Source: Candidatus Heimdallarchaeota archaeon (GTDB lineage Archaea; Asgardarchaeota; Heimdallarchaeia; Heimdallarchaeales; Heimdallarchaeaceae). Taken from it: a stretch of DNA of 64,000 bases. The first letter of the stretch is position 1; every line of letters starts with the position of its first letter. Made by a program: the position numbers and the translations under genes. Location: contig JAHLWR010000008.1 in NCBI GenBank assembly GCA_019057815.1, positions 1 to 64,000 on the forward strand. The letters are read 5' to 3'. Positions 45,802 to 54,327 of the stretch are shown here, one piece after another. Under the pieces are notes generated by a model. It did not search any database. It was not told the origin of the DNA and saw nothing but the letters and a program-made list of their open reading frames with translations.

Positions 45802-46346
45802 TAGAAATGAGTACAACAGAACAAAAAAACAAGAAAACCTCCAATGAAGAAAGATTAATAGAAAAATTAAGTTCAAAATTAAATATTCCTGTTAATCTTC
45901 AAAAGGAACGAAGATTTTGGGCTATTATTGATCATTCTAAAATTGTTGAAACTTGTTTAACAGCTTACGAGATGGGTTTTGAGCATTTATCAACCATTTC
46001 TGTAACTGATTGGTTAGAAGAAGGTAAATTTGAGCTAGCTTATCATTTGTGGTCATATGAACACAAAGTTTTACTTACATTAAAAACAAAAATAGATAGA
46101 AAAAAACCTAAAGTTTCGTCGATTAACTCTATCTGGGGAACAAATGCTGAAACATGTGAACGTGAGTGCCATGAGATGTTTGGTGTGATTTTTGATGGTA
46201 ATCCAAATCTTACTCCTCTATTTTTAGAGGATTGGCAAGGTCCACCACCCTTTTTGAAAGATTTCAATTGGAGAGAATATGTTAGAAAAGAAACTTATGA
46301 CCAAAAGAATCCTCGAGAAGAGACTTATTTTGAGGTGAAAAAATGA
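45798..46346 (+). CDS. NuoC-like 30-kDa subunit
   Basis: 182 residues from GTG 45798 (or ATG 45807). The conserved C-terminal motif ERECHEMFGVIFDGNP, followed by LFLEDWQGPPPFLKDF, identifies the complex I 30-kDa / group 4 hydrogenase family. It bridges the B- and D-type subunits. Both ends overlap its neighbours by 4 bases (GTGA and ATGA), indicating tight translational coupling. Confidence 0.88.
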   Translation: MIEMSTTEQKNKKTSNEERLIEKLSSKLNIPVNLQKERRFWAIIDHSKIVETCLTAYEMGFEHLSTISVTDWLEEGKFELAYHLWSYEHKVLLTLKTKIDRKKPKVSSINSIWGTNAETCERECHEMFGVIFDGNPNLTPLFLEDWQGPPPFLKDFNWREYVRKETYDQKNPREETYFEVKK

Positions 46347-47461
46347 CAAGTACACAAAAAAAGGATGAAATTGGTGATTTTTCCATGAATTTTGGTCCTG
46401 CACATCCAGGATCAGGTAATTTTGGAGTAAAAGTTCAAATGCAAGGAGAACGAGTACTTAAAGCTACTGCGGATCCAGGATATTTACATCGAGGTTTCGA
46501 AAAACTGATGGAATATCGAGAACCTATGCAAAATGCTGTACTATCCGATAGGGTTTGTGTATTGGAACCTCTACAATGGAACCTAGTACATGCAGAAGCT
46601 GTTGACTATTTAATGAATTATGATGTTCCGGAAAGAGCAAAATACATTAGAGTTATTTTAGCTGAATTATCAAGAATACAATCTCATTTCATTTGGTATG
46701 CTGTCATGTCTTTAGGAACAGGATTTATGACAGGATTTAATGTTTCTATGGGGTATCGAGATTATATATTAGATGTCTTTAATCTCATTACAGGTGGAAG
46801 AGTGTATCCTGCGGGTTATATCTGCCCAGGAGGAGTTCGAAAAGATTTACCTGAAAAAGCTGAAAATAAAATACTAAAACTACTCCCAAAAATCGATTAT
46901 ATGCGTAAATTTATCTTAAAAGAGAATCCGGCTTGGTTAGCACGATTTAAAGATGTTGGTGTCTTATCAAAAGAAGAAGCTATCAAATTCGGAGCTACTG
47001 GTCCAGTTCTACGAGGAAGTGGAGTAGGTGCAGATGTTAGACGTGATGACCCATATGAAGTTTATGATGAACTAGAGTTTGATATTCCAGTACGTGATGA
47101 AGGAGATGGATATGCCCGATACTGTGTTGGGATACAAGAAATAGAAGAAAGCATGAAAATCATAACTCAAGCAATAGATCGATTACCAAAAGGTGAAGTT
47201 AGAACACCCAACCTTAAACCTATTGTACAATTCCGCAAAGCTAAAGGTGAAATATATATACGAAATGAACTCTCTCGGGGAGAAGGTGCTTTTTATATGG
47301 TTGCAAATGGGGAAAAGACTCCTTATAGAGTAAAAATACGTGGTCCATCTTTCAGTCATATGATTCCAATTTTGGAATATTTGCTTACTGGTGTGGATTA
47401 CGCTGATGTTCCTGCAATTTATTGGAGCTTATACCAGTGCCCTGCAGATGTTGATAGGTGA
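46343..47461 (+). CDS. NuoD-like / hydrogenase-related large subunit lacking the NiFe site
   Basis: 372 residues. The start NFGPAHPGSGNFGVK and YLHRGFEKLMEYRE match NuoD/hydrogenase large subunits. Of the two C-x-x-C pairs that hold nickel in hydrogenases, the first reads VCVLEP and the last reads YQCPADVDR, so each keeps at most one Cys. It therefore should not bind NiFe and resembles complex I NuoD or the Ehr (energy-converting hydrogenase-related) proteins, in which this site is remodelled. ATGA overlap with the NuoC-like gene; one base separates it from the ferredoxin gene. Confidence 0.88.
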   Translation: MTSTQKKDEIGDFSMNFGPAHPGSGNFGVKVQMQGERVLKATADPGYLHRGFEKLMEYREPMQNAVLSDRVCVLEPLQWNLVHAEAVDYLMNYDVPERAKYIRVILAELSRIQSHFIWYAVMSLGTGFMTGFNVSMGYRDYILDVFNLITGGRVYPAGYICPGGVRKDLPEKAENKILKLLPKIDYMRKFILKENPAWLARFKDVGVLSKEEAIKFGATGPVLRGSGVGADVRRDDPYEVYDELEFDIPVRDEGDGYARYCVGIQEIEESMKIITQAIDRLPKGEVRTPNLKPIVQFRKAKGEIYIRNELSRGEGAFYMVANGEKTPYRVKIRGPSFSHMIPILEYLLTGVDYADVPAIYWSLYQCPADVDR

Positions 47462-47462
47462 G

Positions 47463-47852
47463 ATGATGAAAATGAAATTAGGTATAATATCAGAAGTGTT
47501 CAAAAATCTCTTTAAAAGACCGATGACAGTACTCTTTCCAGAAGAAAGAATTGAGATTCCAGAAAGGAATAGAGGAGAGCATAAGTTTGATATAGACACT
47601 TGTATATCCTGTGGATCCTGTGCTAAAATCTGTCCAAACAAAGCAATAAAAATGGTTGAAGCTCCCCCAGAATTTAAGGAGAAATATCCCAAAACCTATC
47701 CACAAGTGGATCTCGGAAAATGTTGCTTTTGTGCATTGTGTGAAGATATTTGTCCAAAAGGTTCTCTAACATTAACAACATACGTTTTCCTAGCAACTTT
47801 TGATAAAGATACTACAATGAGAAACCCAATTAACGTTGAACAAATAGACTAA
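47463..47852 (+). CDS. NuoI-like 2[4Fe-4S] ferredoxin subunit
   Basis: 129 residues from ATG 47463 (a second ATG follows immediately); AGGTGA lies just upstream. Two complete clusters: CISCGSCAKICP near residue 45 and CCFCALCEDICP near 84. The amphipathic N-terminus (VFKNLFKRPMTVLFPEERIE) is typical of NuoI, which docks on the membrane arm. No NuoH/L/M/N-type membrane subunit follows; the next gene is a carboxypeptidase. The membrane part must be encoded elsewhere or be absent. Confidence 0.88.
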   Translation: MMKMKLGIISEVFKNLFKRPMTVLFPEERIEIPERNRGEHKFDIDTCISCGSCAKICPNKAIKMVEAPPEFKEKYPKTYPQVDLGKCCFCALCEDICPKGSLTLTTYVFLATFDKDTTMRNPINVEQID

Positions 47853-47979
47853 CCTTTATTTTTTTTTGCATGAAAACTTACCACCGAAAGTAAATGGATA
47901 GATGATAGAAATATTAGAAAAATTAAATTGGAGTGAAATTAAGAGAAATCAAGACTTAAGATAATACAACATAAAATTT

Positions 47980-49512
47980 ATGAGTTATTTAACATTGAAT
48001 TATCCTATGCGAAAGAAATATGAAGAATTGCTCCAATTATTTAAAGAATCTCTTATTGTTGAAGAAATTGCTATGTTATTATACTGGGATAAAGATGTTA
48101 CAATGCCCTCTGGTGGACTTAAACAGAGAGCAGAACAAATGGCTTTTATCGCAGAATTAGAACACATTAAAAAGATTAATCCTAGAAAAGGAGAGCTTCT
48201 TCAACAAATACTTGAACATCCTGATTACGAGAATCTTTCAGATTTAGAGAAACGTAATGTGTATCTCATTCAAAGAGAATATAACAAACTTGTTAAAGTA
48301 CCTTCTGATTTCGTTGGAGAATTCCAGAGACATTGTGTCTTAGCTACTGAAGCATGGGAGAAAGCTAAGGAAAAAGCTGATTTTACTATTTTTCTTCCCA
48401 AGCTTGAAAAGATGATTGAATATAACAAGAAATATGCTCAATTCCTTAATCCCGATGGTGACCCTTATGAAGTTCTCCTTGATTACTGCGAACCAGGAAT
48501 GACAATAGAAAAATGTGATCAGATATTTAATCCATTAAAGAAAGCATCAATTCCTTTAATCGAAAAATGTATATCTTCTACAACGAAACCTGATATGAGC
48601 ATTCTAAATCGTTCATGTCCTATAGATATTCAAAAGAAAGTTAACTATGATGTCTTAGAATTAATAGAATTTGATCTAGAAAGAGGGAGATTAGATGAAT
48701 ATGTTCATCCTTTTACAACTGGTACTTATGATGATGTTAGGTTAACAACTCTATATTCAGAAAAAGATATTCTTAGTGCGATTTTAAGTACAATACATGA
48801 AGGGGGACATGGGAGTTATGAGCAAAATGTGGGGAAAAACAGTCATTATCAACCCGTTGGAATGTATTGTAGTGAGGGGATGCATGAAGGAATTGCACGA
48901 TTCTATGAGAATTTTATTGGAAGAAGTCCTGAATTTTGGAAATCATATCTTAAGAGATTCAAGGAATTAACAGAAGATATATTTGCAGATGTTTCTTTAG
49001 ATGATCTTATTCTAGCAGTTAATAATGTTGAACGTTCAGCTGTAAGAACTGAAGCAGATGAACTAACTTATAACTTGCATATAATTCTGCGTTATGAACT
49101 AGAAAGAGACCTGTTAAATGGAAAAATTGAAGCAAAGGATTTACCTCAAATATGGAATAGGAAAATGAAAGAACTAATCGGTTATGATGTTAAAAACGAT
49201 GTTGAAGGAGTACTTCAAGATATCCATTGGTCAGGAGAGTTAATGGGATATTTCCCAAATTACACACTTGGAAACATCTTTGGAGCACAATTATACGCTA
49301 AATTTAAGAAAGATACACCAAACTGGCAAGAGGAATTAGAAAGAGGAAACCTGAAAATAATAATTGATTGGCTTAAAGAAAATGTGCTAGAAAAAGGGAA
49401 TCTATACGATCCTTTTGAATTGATTAAGGAAGTTACAGGAGAGGAGGTTTCTTCAGAGTATTTAATTGAGTATTATAAAGAGAAGTTCTCGAAAATCTAC
49501 AATCTGAATTAA
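47980..49512 (+). CDS. M32 family metallocarboxypeptidase (Taq type)
   Basis: 510 residues, normal length for M32. The zinc motif HEGGH occurs in TIHEGGHGSYEQNVG near 272; the downstream Glu ligand lies in SEGMHEGIARFYENF near 306. LLYWDKDVTMPSGG near 34 and GTYDDVRLTT near 247 are further family signatures. The enzyme removes C-terminal residues from peptides with broad specificity in the cytoplasm. ATG 47980 is used; MRKKYEEL a few codons later is an alternative. Confidence 0.92.
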   Translation: MSYLTLNYPMRKKYEELLQLFKESLIVEEIAMLLYWDKDVTMPSGGLKQRAEQMAFIAELEHIKKINPRKGELLQQILEHPDYENLSDLEKRNVYLIQREYNKLVKVPSDFVGEFQRHCVLATEAWEKAKEKADFTIFLPKLEKMIEYNKKYAQFLNPDGDPYEVLLDYCEPGMTIEKCDQIFNPLKKASIPLIEKCISSTTKPDMSILNRSCPIDIQKKVNYDVLELIEFDLERGRLDEYVHPFTTGTYDDVRLTTLYSEKDILSAILSTIHEGGHGSYEQNVGKNSHYQPVGMYCSEGMHEGIARFYENFIGRSPEFWKSYLKRFKELTEDIFADVSLDDLILAVNNVERSAVRTEADELTYNLHIILRYELERDLLNGKIEAKDLPQIWNRKMKELIGYDVKNDVEGVLQDIHWSGELMGYFPNYTLGNIFGAQLYAKFKKDTPNWQEELERGNLKIIIDWLKENVLEKGNLYDPFELIKEVTGEEVSSEYLIEYYKEKFSKIYNLN

Positions 49513-49596
49513 ATTAAACTATGACGATGTCTGTTTGAAAGATGCATCAGATTCTCATTCAACTTCTCCAACTTAACTATTTGAGACAAAAAAATT

Positions 49597-49617
49597 GTTC
49601 TTAAGAACAAGTTATAT
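49597..49617 (+). promoter_or_regulatory. 12-bp palindrome adjoining the TATA box of the flavodiiron gene
   Basis: GTTCTTAAGAAC (49597-49608) is a perfect palindrome directly followed by AAGTTATATACCC, whose TTATATA is a TATA box about 25-30 bases before the ATG at 49640. A dimeric regulator binding here would overlap the BRE/TATA region. An oxygen- or redox-responsive repressor is plausible given the gene, but this is inference. Confidence 0.5.
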
Positions 49618-49639
49618 ACCCATATTCCTTCAAATATAC

Positions 49640-50821
49640 ATGATAAAACGAAGAATAATTGATAAAGTATACTGGTTAGGTGGAATTGATTGGGATAGGC
49701 GATTATTTGATTCTCTTATACCTCTTCCTGATGGAACTAGTTATAATTCATATCTGATTCAAGGTAGTGAAAAAACTGTTTTGATTGACACTGTAGATCC
49801 TAGCATGGTAGATACTCTCTTCTTTCAATTGAAAGGTGTTGAAAAAATAGATTATATTGTATCTCACCATACAGAACAAGATCATTCAGGGTCAATTCCA
49901 GCTGTTCTTAAGAAATATCCATCAGCTATAGTTCTCGCATCTAAAAAAGGAAAAGAAATGTTGATAGATCATTTATTAATTCCCCCTGAACAAATACAGA
50001 TTGTAGAAGACGGGGAGGAAATTTCTTTAGGTGATAAGACATTAAAATTCATCTATACTCCTTGGGTTCATTGGCCAGAAACAATGGTTTCCTACCTTGT
50101 AGAAGATAAAATTCTTTTTTCATGTGACTTTTTTGGGTCACACATTGCAACAACTGACCTCTACGTTAGAGATGAAGGATTGGTTTATGAAGCCGCTAAA
50201 AGATATTTTGCTGAAATTATGATGCCATTTAGCAATATTATCCGAAAAAACATTGAGAAAGTAAAAAAAGTGGACATTCAATTGATAGCTCCTAGTCATG
50301 GTCCCATGTATGATAAACCCTCATTTATTATAGATGCTTATGAAGATTGGATTTCAGATACTCCAAAAAATGTTGTCGTGATTCCTTATGTATCTATGCA
50401 CGGAAGCACAAGGGCTATGGTAGAATACTTAGTTGGCGCTCTAGCAAAAAAAGGTGTGACGGTCTATCAATTTGATTTAGCTGTTGTTGATATTGGTAAA
50501 CTTGCTATAACTCTAGTAGATGCGGCTACAGTGATTCTTGGCACTCCAACAGTTCACTCAGGTCCCCATCCCTTAGCAGTATATGCAACCTATCTACTAA
50601 ATGCTTTGAAACCAAAAATAAAACTTATTTCAGTTATTGGATCTTATGGATGGTTTACAAAGACTATTGATCAAGTTGTCAGCATGGTACCTAGATTAAA
50701 GGAAGTCGAGATTTTAGAACCTGTTTATGCCAAAGGTCATCCAAAAGAAGAAATATTCAAAGCATTAGACACAATGGCAGAAAAAATAGCAGAAAAGCAT
50801 AAAGAGTTAAATCTTCTTTAA
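49640..50821 (+). CDS. Flavodiiron protein (A-type flavoprotein, FprA-like)
   Basis: 393 residues from ATG 49640, which fits the TATA box; an upstream TTG at 49595 would precede that TATA box and is unlikely. The metallo-beta-lactamase domain (1-245) has the diiron ligands in HHTEQDHSG near 80, WVHWPET near 147, SCDFFG near 165 and SHGPMY near 225. The flavodoxin domain (about 255-393) has the FMN loop VSMHGSTRAM and GTPTVHSGPHP. These proteins reduce O2 to water or NO to N2O in anaerobes. The electron donor (rubredoxin or F420H2) cannot be read from the sequence; no rubredoxin gene is adjacent. Confidence 0.92.
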   Translation: MIKRRIIDKVYWLGGIDWDRRLFDSLIPLPDGTSYNSYLIQGSEKTVLIDTVDPSMVDTLFFQLKGVEKIDYIVSHHTEQDHSGSIPAVLKKYPSAIVLASKKGKEMLIDHLLIPPEQIQIVEDGEEISLGDKTLKFIYTPWVHWPETMVSYLVEDKILFSCDFFGSHIATTDLYVRDEGLVYEAAKRYFAEIMMPFSNIIRKNIEKVKKVDIQLIAPSHGPMYDKPSFIIDAYEDWISDTPKNVVVIPYVSMHGSTRAMVEYLVGALAKKGVTVYQFDLAVVDIGKLAITLVDAATVILGTPTVHSGPHPLAVYATYLLNALKPKIKLISVIGSYGWFTKTIDQVVSMVPRLKEVEILEPVYAKGHPKEEIFKALDTMAEKIAEKHKELNLL

Positions 50822-50930
50822 TAACTCTTTTCATTTTTCTTTTTTAAAGTTAGGAAAAAATTACTTCTACTTTTGATTAAACTTTTTAAAGAAGAACAAG
50901 AATTTAATTTTGATTAAAGAAGGTTAAGTT

Positions 50931-52226
50931 ATGGGTGAAGCTCGAGCACATTGGGATATGTTAAACTTAATTCGCCGAGAGAAATTTGACATTATTCTAC
51001 CAAAAGCTATGAAGGAAAATGGAATCGACATGTGGATTCATGTGATGAGAGAAGGAAATCCTGACCCTCTAGCTATTGATTTGGGGGGACATCTTGGTTA
51101 TTTTATTTTTACTGACCGTGGAGATAACAGAATTGAAAGAGCAGTATTAGGTGGTGATGAGCATACACTCAAGAAGAATGGAGCTTATGATATTTTTGGT
51201 TTAGAAGAAGAGCTAAAACAGTTTGTCTCTGAACGTGACCCCAAGCATATTGCTATCAATATATCAGAATGGATTGCTGTTGCTGATGGTCTTTCGCATA
51301 CAGGATACTTAAAATTGGTCAAGGTTCTTGGTGACAAGTATGCAGAAAGGTTAGTTTCAGCTGAACAACTAATAACTGATTTCCGTACGAGAAGAGTAAC
51401 AAGTGAGATTGTAGTTTATGGAAAACTGTGCGAAACAGCAAGACAGCTTCTTGAAAAAGCTTTATCCAATGCAGTTATCACACCTGGAATAACCTCGTTA
51501 GAGGATATAGCTTGGTGGATGGAAGATCAGCTTCTAGTTAGAGGGATGAGCTCTACATTCGAGCTTTGTACGCCAAATATCATCCATTCAGCTAAATCCA
51601 AAGAGTCAGAATATAGGTCTGACCAATACATAATTCAACGAGGTGATTTGTTGCAGTATGACTATGGTATCAGCTTCATGAACCTAGGTACAGATTTTAA
51701 ACGCGTAGCGTATGTTTTACTAGAAGGAGAAATAGCTGTTCCCTCAAGTTTTCAATATGGTTGGGATCAAGCACTGAAAGCTCGTAAAGTTATCCGCAAA
51801 AACATCAAAATAGGTAAAACCGCGGGAGAAACGCTTAAAATCCTAGGTAAAGCTCTGCAAGAGGAGGATTTTGTATATATTCACCTTACAAAGGATCCTA
51901 TGCATGACGGAGGTCCTAGCTTAGAACCGGATGAACATTATAAATATCCAGGAAAAACAGGTATTTCAATAGATTGCCATTGTGTAGGAAATACTGGTAA
52001 TAGCGAAGTTGCATCTGGTCCCTCGATTGCGGGTTTTCGTCCAGATCGGGCTCATGTTGTAATTAAACCAAATAACCTTTTTGCATTTGAATTCGTCGCT
52101 TATACGCCTGTACCAGAATGGGGAGGAAGGAAAATTCGTTTTAATATCGAAGATGATGCAATTGTCACAGAAAATGGCGTTGAGTGGCTCTATCCTCCAA
52201 ACGAAAAGATTCTATTAATTCATTGA
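50931..52226 (+). CDS. M24 family (Xaa-Pro aminopeptidase-like) protein
   Basis: 431 residues. Creatinase-type N-terminal domain (1-165) and pita-bread C-terminal domain. Candidate metal ligands are Asp in LLQYDYGIS and NLGTDFKRVA, His in SIDCHCVGN, Glu in FAFEFVAYTP and Glu in VTENGVEWL; all five positions are acidic or His as required, so catalysis is plausible, though the region around the His (HDGGPSLEPDEHYK) differs from typical aminopeptidase P. Cytoplasmic. Stands between the flavodiiron and M20 genes, each with its own TATA-like sequence. Confidence 0.82.
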   Translation: MGEARAHWDMLNLIRREKFDIILPKAMKENGIDMWIHVMREGNPDPLAIDLGGHLGYFIFTDRGDNRIERAVLGGDEHTLKKNGAYDIFGLEEELKQFVSERDPKHIAINISEWIAVADGLSHTGYLKLVKVLGDKYAERLVSAEQLITDFRTRRVTSEIVVYGKLCETARQLLEKALSNAVITPGITSLEDIAWWMEDQLLVRGMSSTFELCTPNIIHSAKSKESEYRSDQYIIQRGDLLQYDYGISFMNLGTDFKRVAYVLLEGEIAVPSSFQYGWDQALKARKVIRKNIKIGKTAGETLKILGKALQEEDFVYIHLTKDPMHDGGPSLEPDEHYKYPGKTGISIDCHCVGNTGNSEVASGPSIAGFRPDRAHVVIKPNNLFAFEFVAYTPVPEWGGRKIRFNIEDDAIVTENGVEWLYPPNEKILLIH

Positions 52227-52335
52227 ACTCTGTGAAACTGATTCTCGTGGTTTGGATGATCTATCCATGTGATAATTATGTTAAAAATGGTTTTGGGTTT
52301 GAGGTTACGTTTTTAAACTAACTCGAGATTTTCAG

Positions 52336-53838
52336 ATGAGAGATATTATGGAATTAAATGAAATTCTAGAGAAAATCAAAGCTGATTTCCAAGATATTCA
52401 TCTTAAAGAAATTCAAAGATTCATAAGACAACCTTCAGTTTCTGCTGATGGCAATGGAATTATTGAAACAGCTGAAATGTTAGTTAAGAAAATAGAAAAA
52501 CTTGGAGGAAAAGATGTTCATTTAGCTGATCTATCTGGTGATGATTTTGGTCATCCTTTTGTTTATGGAGAAATCCTTTCTAATGTTTCTAAACCTACTC
52601 TTCTCTTTTACAGTATGTACGATGTTCAACCTGTATTTCCTGAAAATTGGGTCTATGATGATAGGAAAATAGATCCGTTCGGAGCTGAAATTATTGATTT
52701 CGAATGGATACCTGGTTATACAGGAAAATGCCTTATGGGACGCGGAGTCTGTAACCAGAAAGGACCAACAATTGCTTTCTTCAATGTTCTTGATATTTAT
52801 AAGGAACTCTATGGTGAACTTCCTTTCAACATTATCTTTGCTCTCGAAGGTGAAGAAGAATTAGGTTCCACTCATATAGGACCATTCATTGATGAATATA
52901 AAGAAAAACTCAAACGTGCAGAAGTACTACTCTTCCCAGCATTTTGGGAAAATGAAATTGGACGTATAAATATGCCTTTAGGTGTTCGAGGTGTTGTTTC
53001 TTTAAAGCTTAAATGTAAGGGTGGAGAATGGGGAGGACCAACAATTCGAAACCAACACTCTGCAGTGTCAGGAATAATTCAGAGTCCAGTTTTCAAATTG
53101 ATTGAATGTTTAAATGCTTTGAAAAAAGATGAATCTAATGAAATTTTGGTTCCGGGGATAATGGATGATCCTGACATAATAGGTCCTGATGAGGAGGATG
53201 AAGAAGTTATTCAGAACTTCCTAAAAAATCATTCTTTTGAAGAAGAGATGAAAAGAGATGGAAACATCAAAATTTTTCGTATAGATGAAAATGGTCAAGA
53301 GTTGTCAGATAAGGACGCTATCATCGAGATGTTGTTTAAACCAGGAATTTCTATTAATGGAATAGAAGGAGGTTACTACGGAAAGGGGAGTATGACTATA
53401 ATTCCTAAAGAAATTAAAGCTAACCTAGATATACGTTTACCTCCTTTCCAATCAAGAAGTTATGTTATTGAAAAATATAGTAACTTTTTGGACAAGAATT
53501 TTCCGATGGTAGAATATGAATTCGAAAAAGGTGGTTATGAAGCTGGTAAGATTCCCTTTTCCCATCCATTAGCTCAAACAGCTTACAGTATCTATAAAGA
53601 ATTTAATAAAGAAGTGTTAGTTCTTCCTTTACTTGCAGGTTCTGCTCCTTTTGCTCTTTTTCAAAAAAAGTTAGATATTCCCTTTCTTGTCATTGGAATA
53701 GGGCATAGCGGAAGAGCACATTCTCCGTTAGAGTATGCTGTTATTGAATCAAAACAACCTGAAGTCGGAGGTATTATTGATTTTGAGTTGTATTCAGCAA
53801 TGCTGCTAAATAAGCTTAGTAGAGATTTGAAAACCTGA
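52336..53838 (+). CDS. M20 peptidase homologue with substituted metal ligands
   Basis: 500 residues with clear M20 dipeptidase architecture (catalytic domain with an inserted dimerisation domain at about 225-390). Motif 1, normally G-H-Y-D-V-Q-P, is SMYDVQP: the His ligand is Met. Motif 2, normally G-R-G-x-x-D-x-K-G, is GRGVCNQKG: the bridging Asp is Asn. Motif 3 EGEEELGS keeps the Glu pair, and the C-terminal His survives in GRAHSPLEY. The usual Asp after motif 3 also appears lost. It may thus be inactive, single-metal, or a binding protein. Start ATG 52336 or 52348. Confidence 0.82.
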   Translation: MRDIMELNEILEKIKADFQDIHLKEIQRFIRQPSVSADGNGIIETAEMLVKKIEKLGGKDVHLADLSGDDFGHPFVYGEILSNVSKPTLLFYSMYDVQPVFPENWVYDDRKIDPFGAEIIDFEWIPGYTGKCLMGRGVCNQKGPTIAFFNVLDIYKELYGELPFNIIFALEGEEELGSTHIGPFIDEYKEKLKRAEVLLFPAFWENEIGRINMPLGVRGVVSLKLKCKGGEWGGPTIRNQHSAVSGIIQSPVFKLIECLNALKKDESNEILVPGIMDDPDIIGPDEEDEEVIQNFLKNHSFEEEMKRDGNIKIFRIDENGQELSDKDAIIEMLFKPGISINGIEGGYYGKGSMTIIPKEIKANLDIRLPPFQSRSYVIEKYSNFLDKNFPMVEYEFEKGGYEAGKIPFSHPLAQTAYSIYKEFNKEVLVLPLLAGSAPFALFQKKLDIPFLVIGIGHSGRAHSPLEYAVIESKQPEVGGIIDFELYSAMLLNKLSRDLKT

Positions 53839-54160
53839 TATTCATAGCTCAAATCTTTTCACTTTTTCGACAATAAATATAAACTTACATCATATCTTAT
53901 TTAGATGACTTACATGATGAGTAAATGAGGAGAAATCTGTCGGTCGGTTTCTTAATAGCATTACTCGTTTTGAGTTTGCAAAGGAAGTTAACTAATTAAT
54001 TCTTCGATTATAGATTTTTTTCCTTTTTTACTATTGTATAACAAAAAATACCTTGATTGGAGAATAATTATCTTTAGCTTTTATGTCATTAAAATAAGTT
54101 GAAATTATTTATTTTCTTTTAATCACAAATTATTCCTTTTAACTCGAAAGCAAGAATAAA
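53839..54160. other. Intergenic region of about 320 bases
   Basis: AT-rich sequence with a T-run near 54016. I see no RNA gene or repeat. It precedes a possible 45-codon gene. Confidence 0.4.
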
Positions 54161-54298
54161 ATGAAGAATTACAGTTGTTATAAGAATTTTGAAGGCTTTT
54201 TAGCAGATAAAATACAAAAAGAAATAGAATCTGAAGGAATTGCAAAGGAAAAAGTTAAACGATACTTTTTACATGTTTTTGGTGGAAGCTTAAAATGA
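54161..54298 (+). CDS. Possible small protein, 45 aa
   Basis: ATG 54161 to TGA 54296-54298. The product starts MKNYSCYKNFEGFLADKIQ and continues EIESEGIAKEKVKRYFLHVFGGSLK. The composition (charged amphipathic helix, aromatic C-terminus) looks like protein and not random AT-rich translation, but there is no paralogue, clear ribosome site or conserved motif to confirm it. It ends 30 bases from the convergent racemase gene. Confidence 0.35.
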   Translation: MKNYSCYKNFEGFLADKIQKEIESEGIAKEKVKRYFLHVFGGSLK

Positions 54299-54327
54299 TA
54301 ATGAGTAAAACGATGCAAACTAAATTT

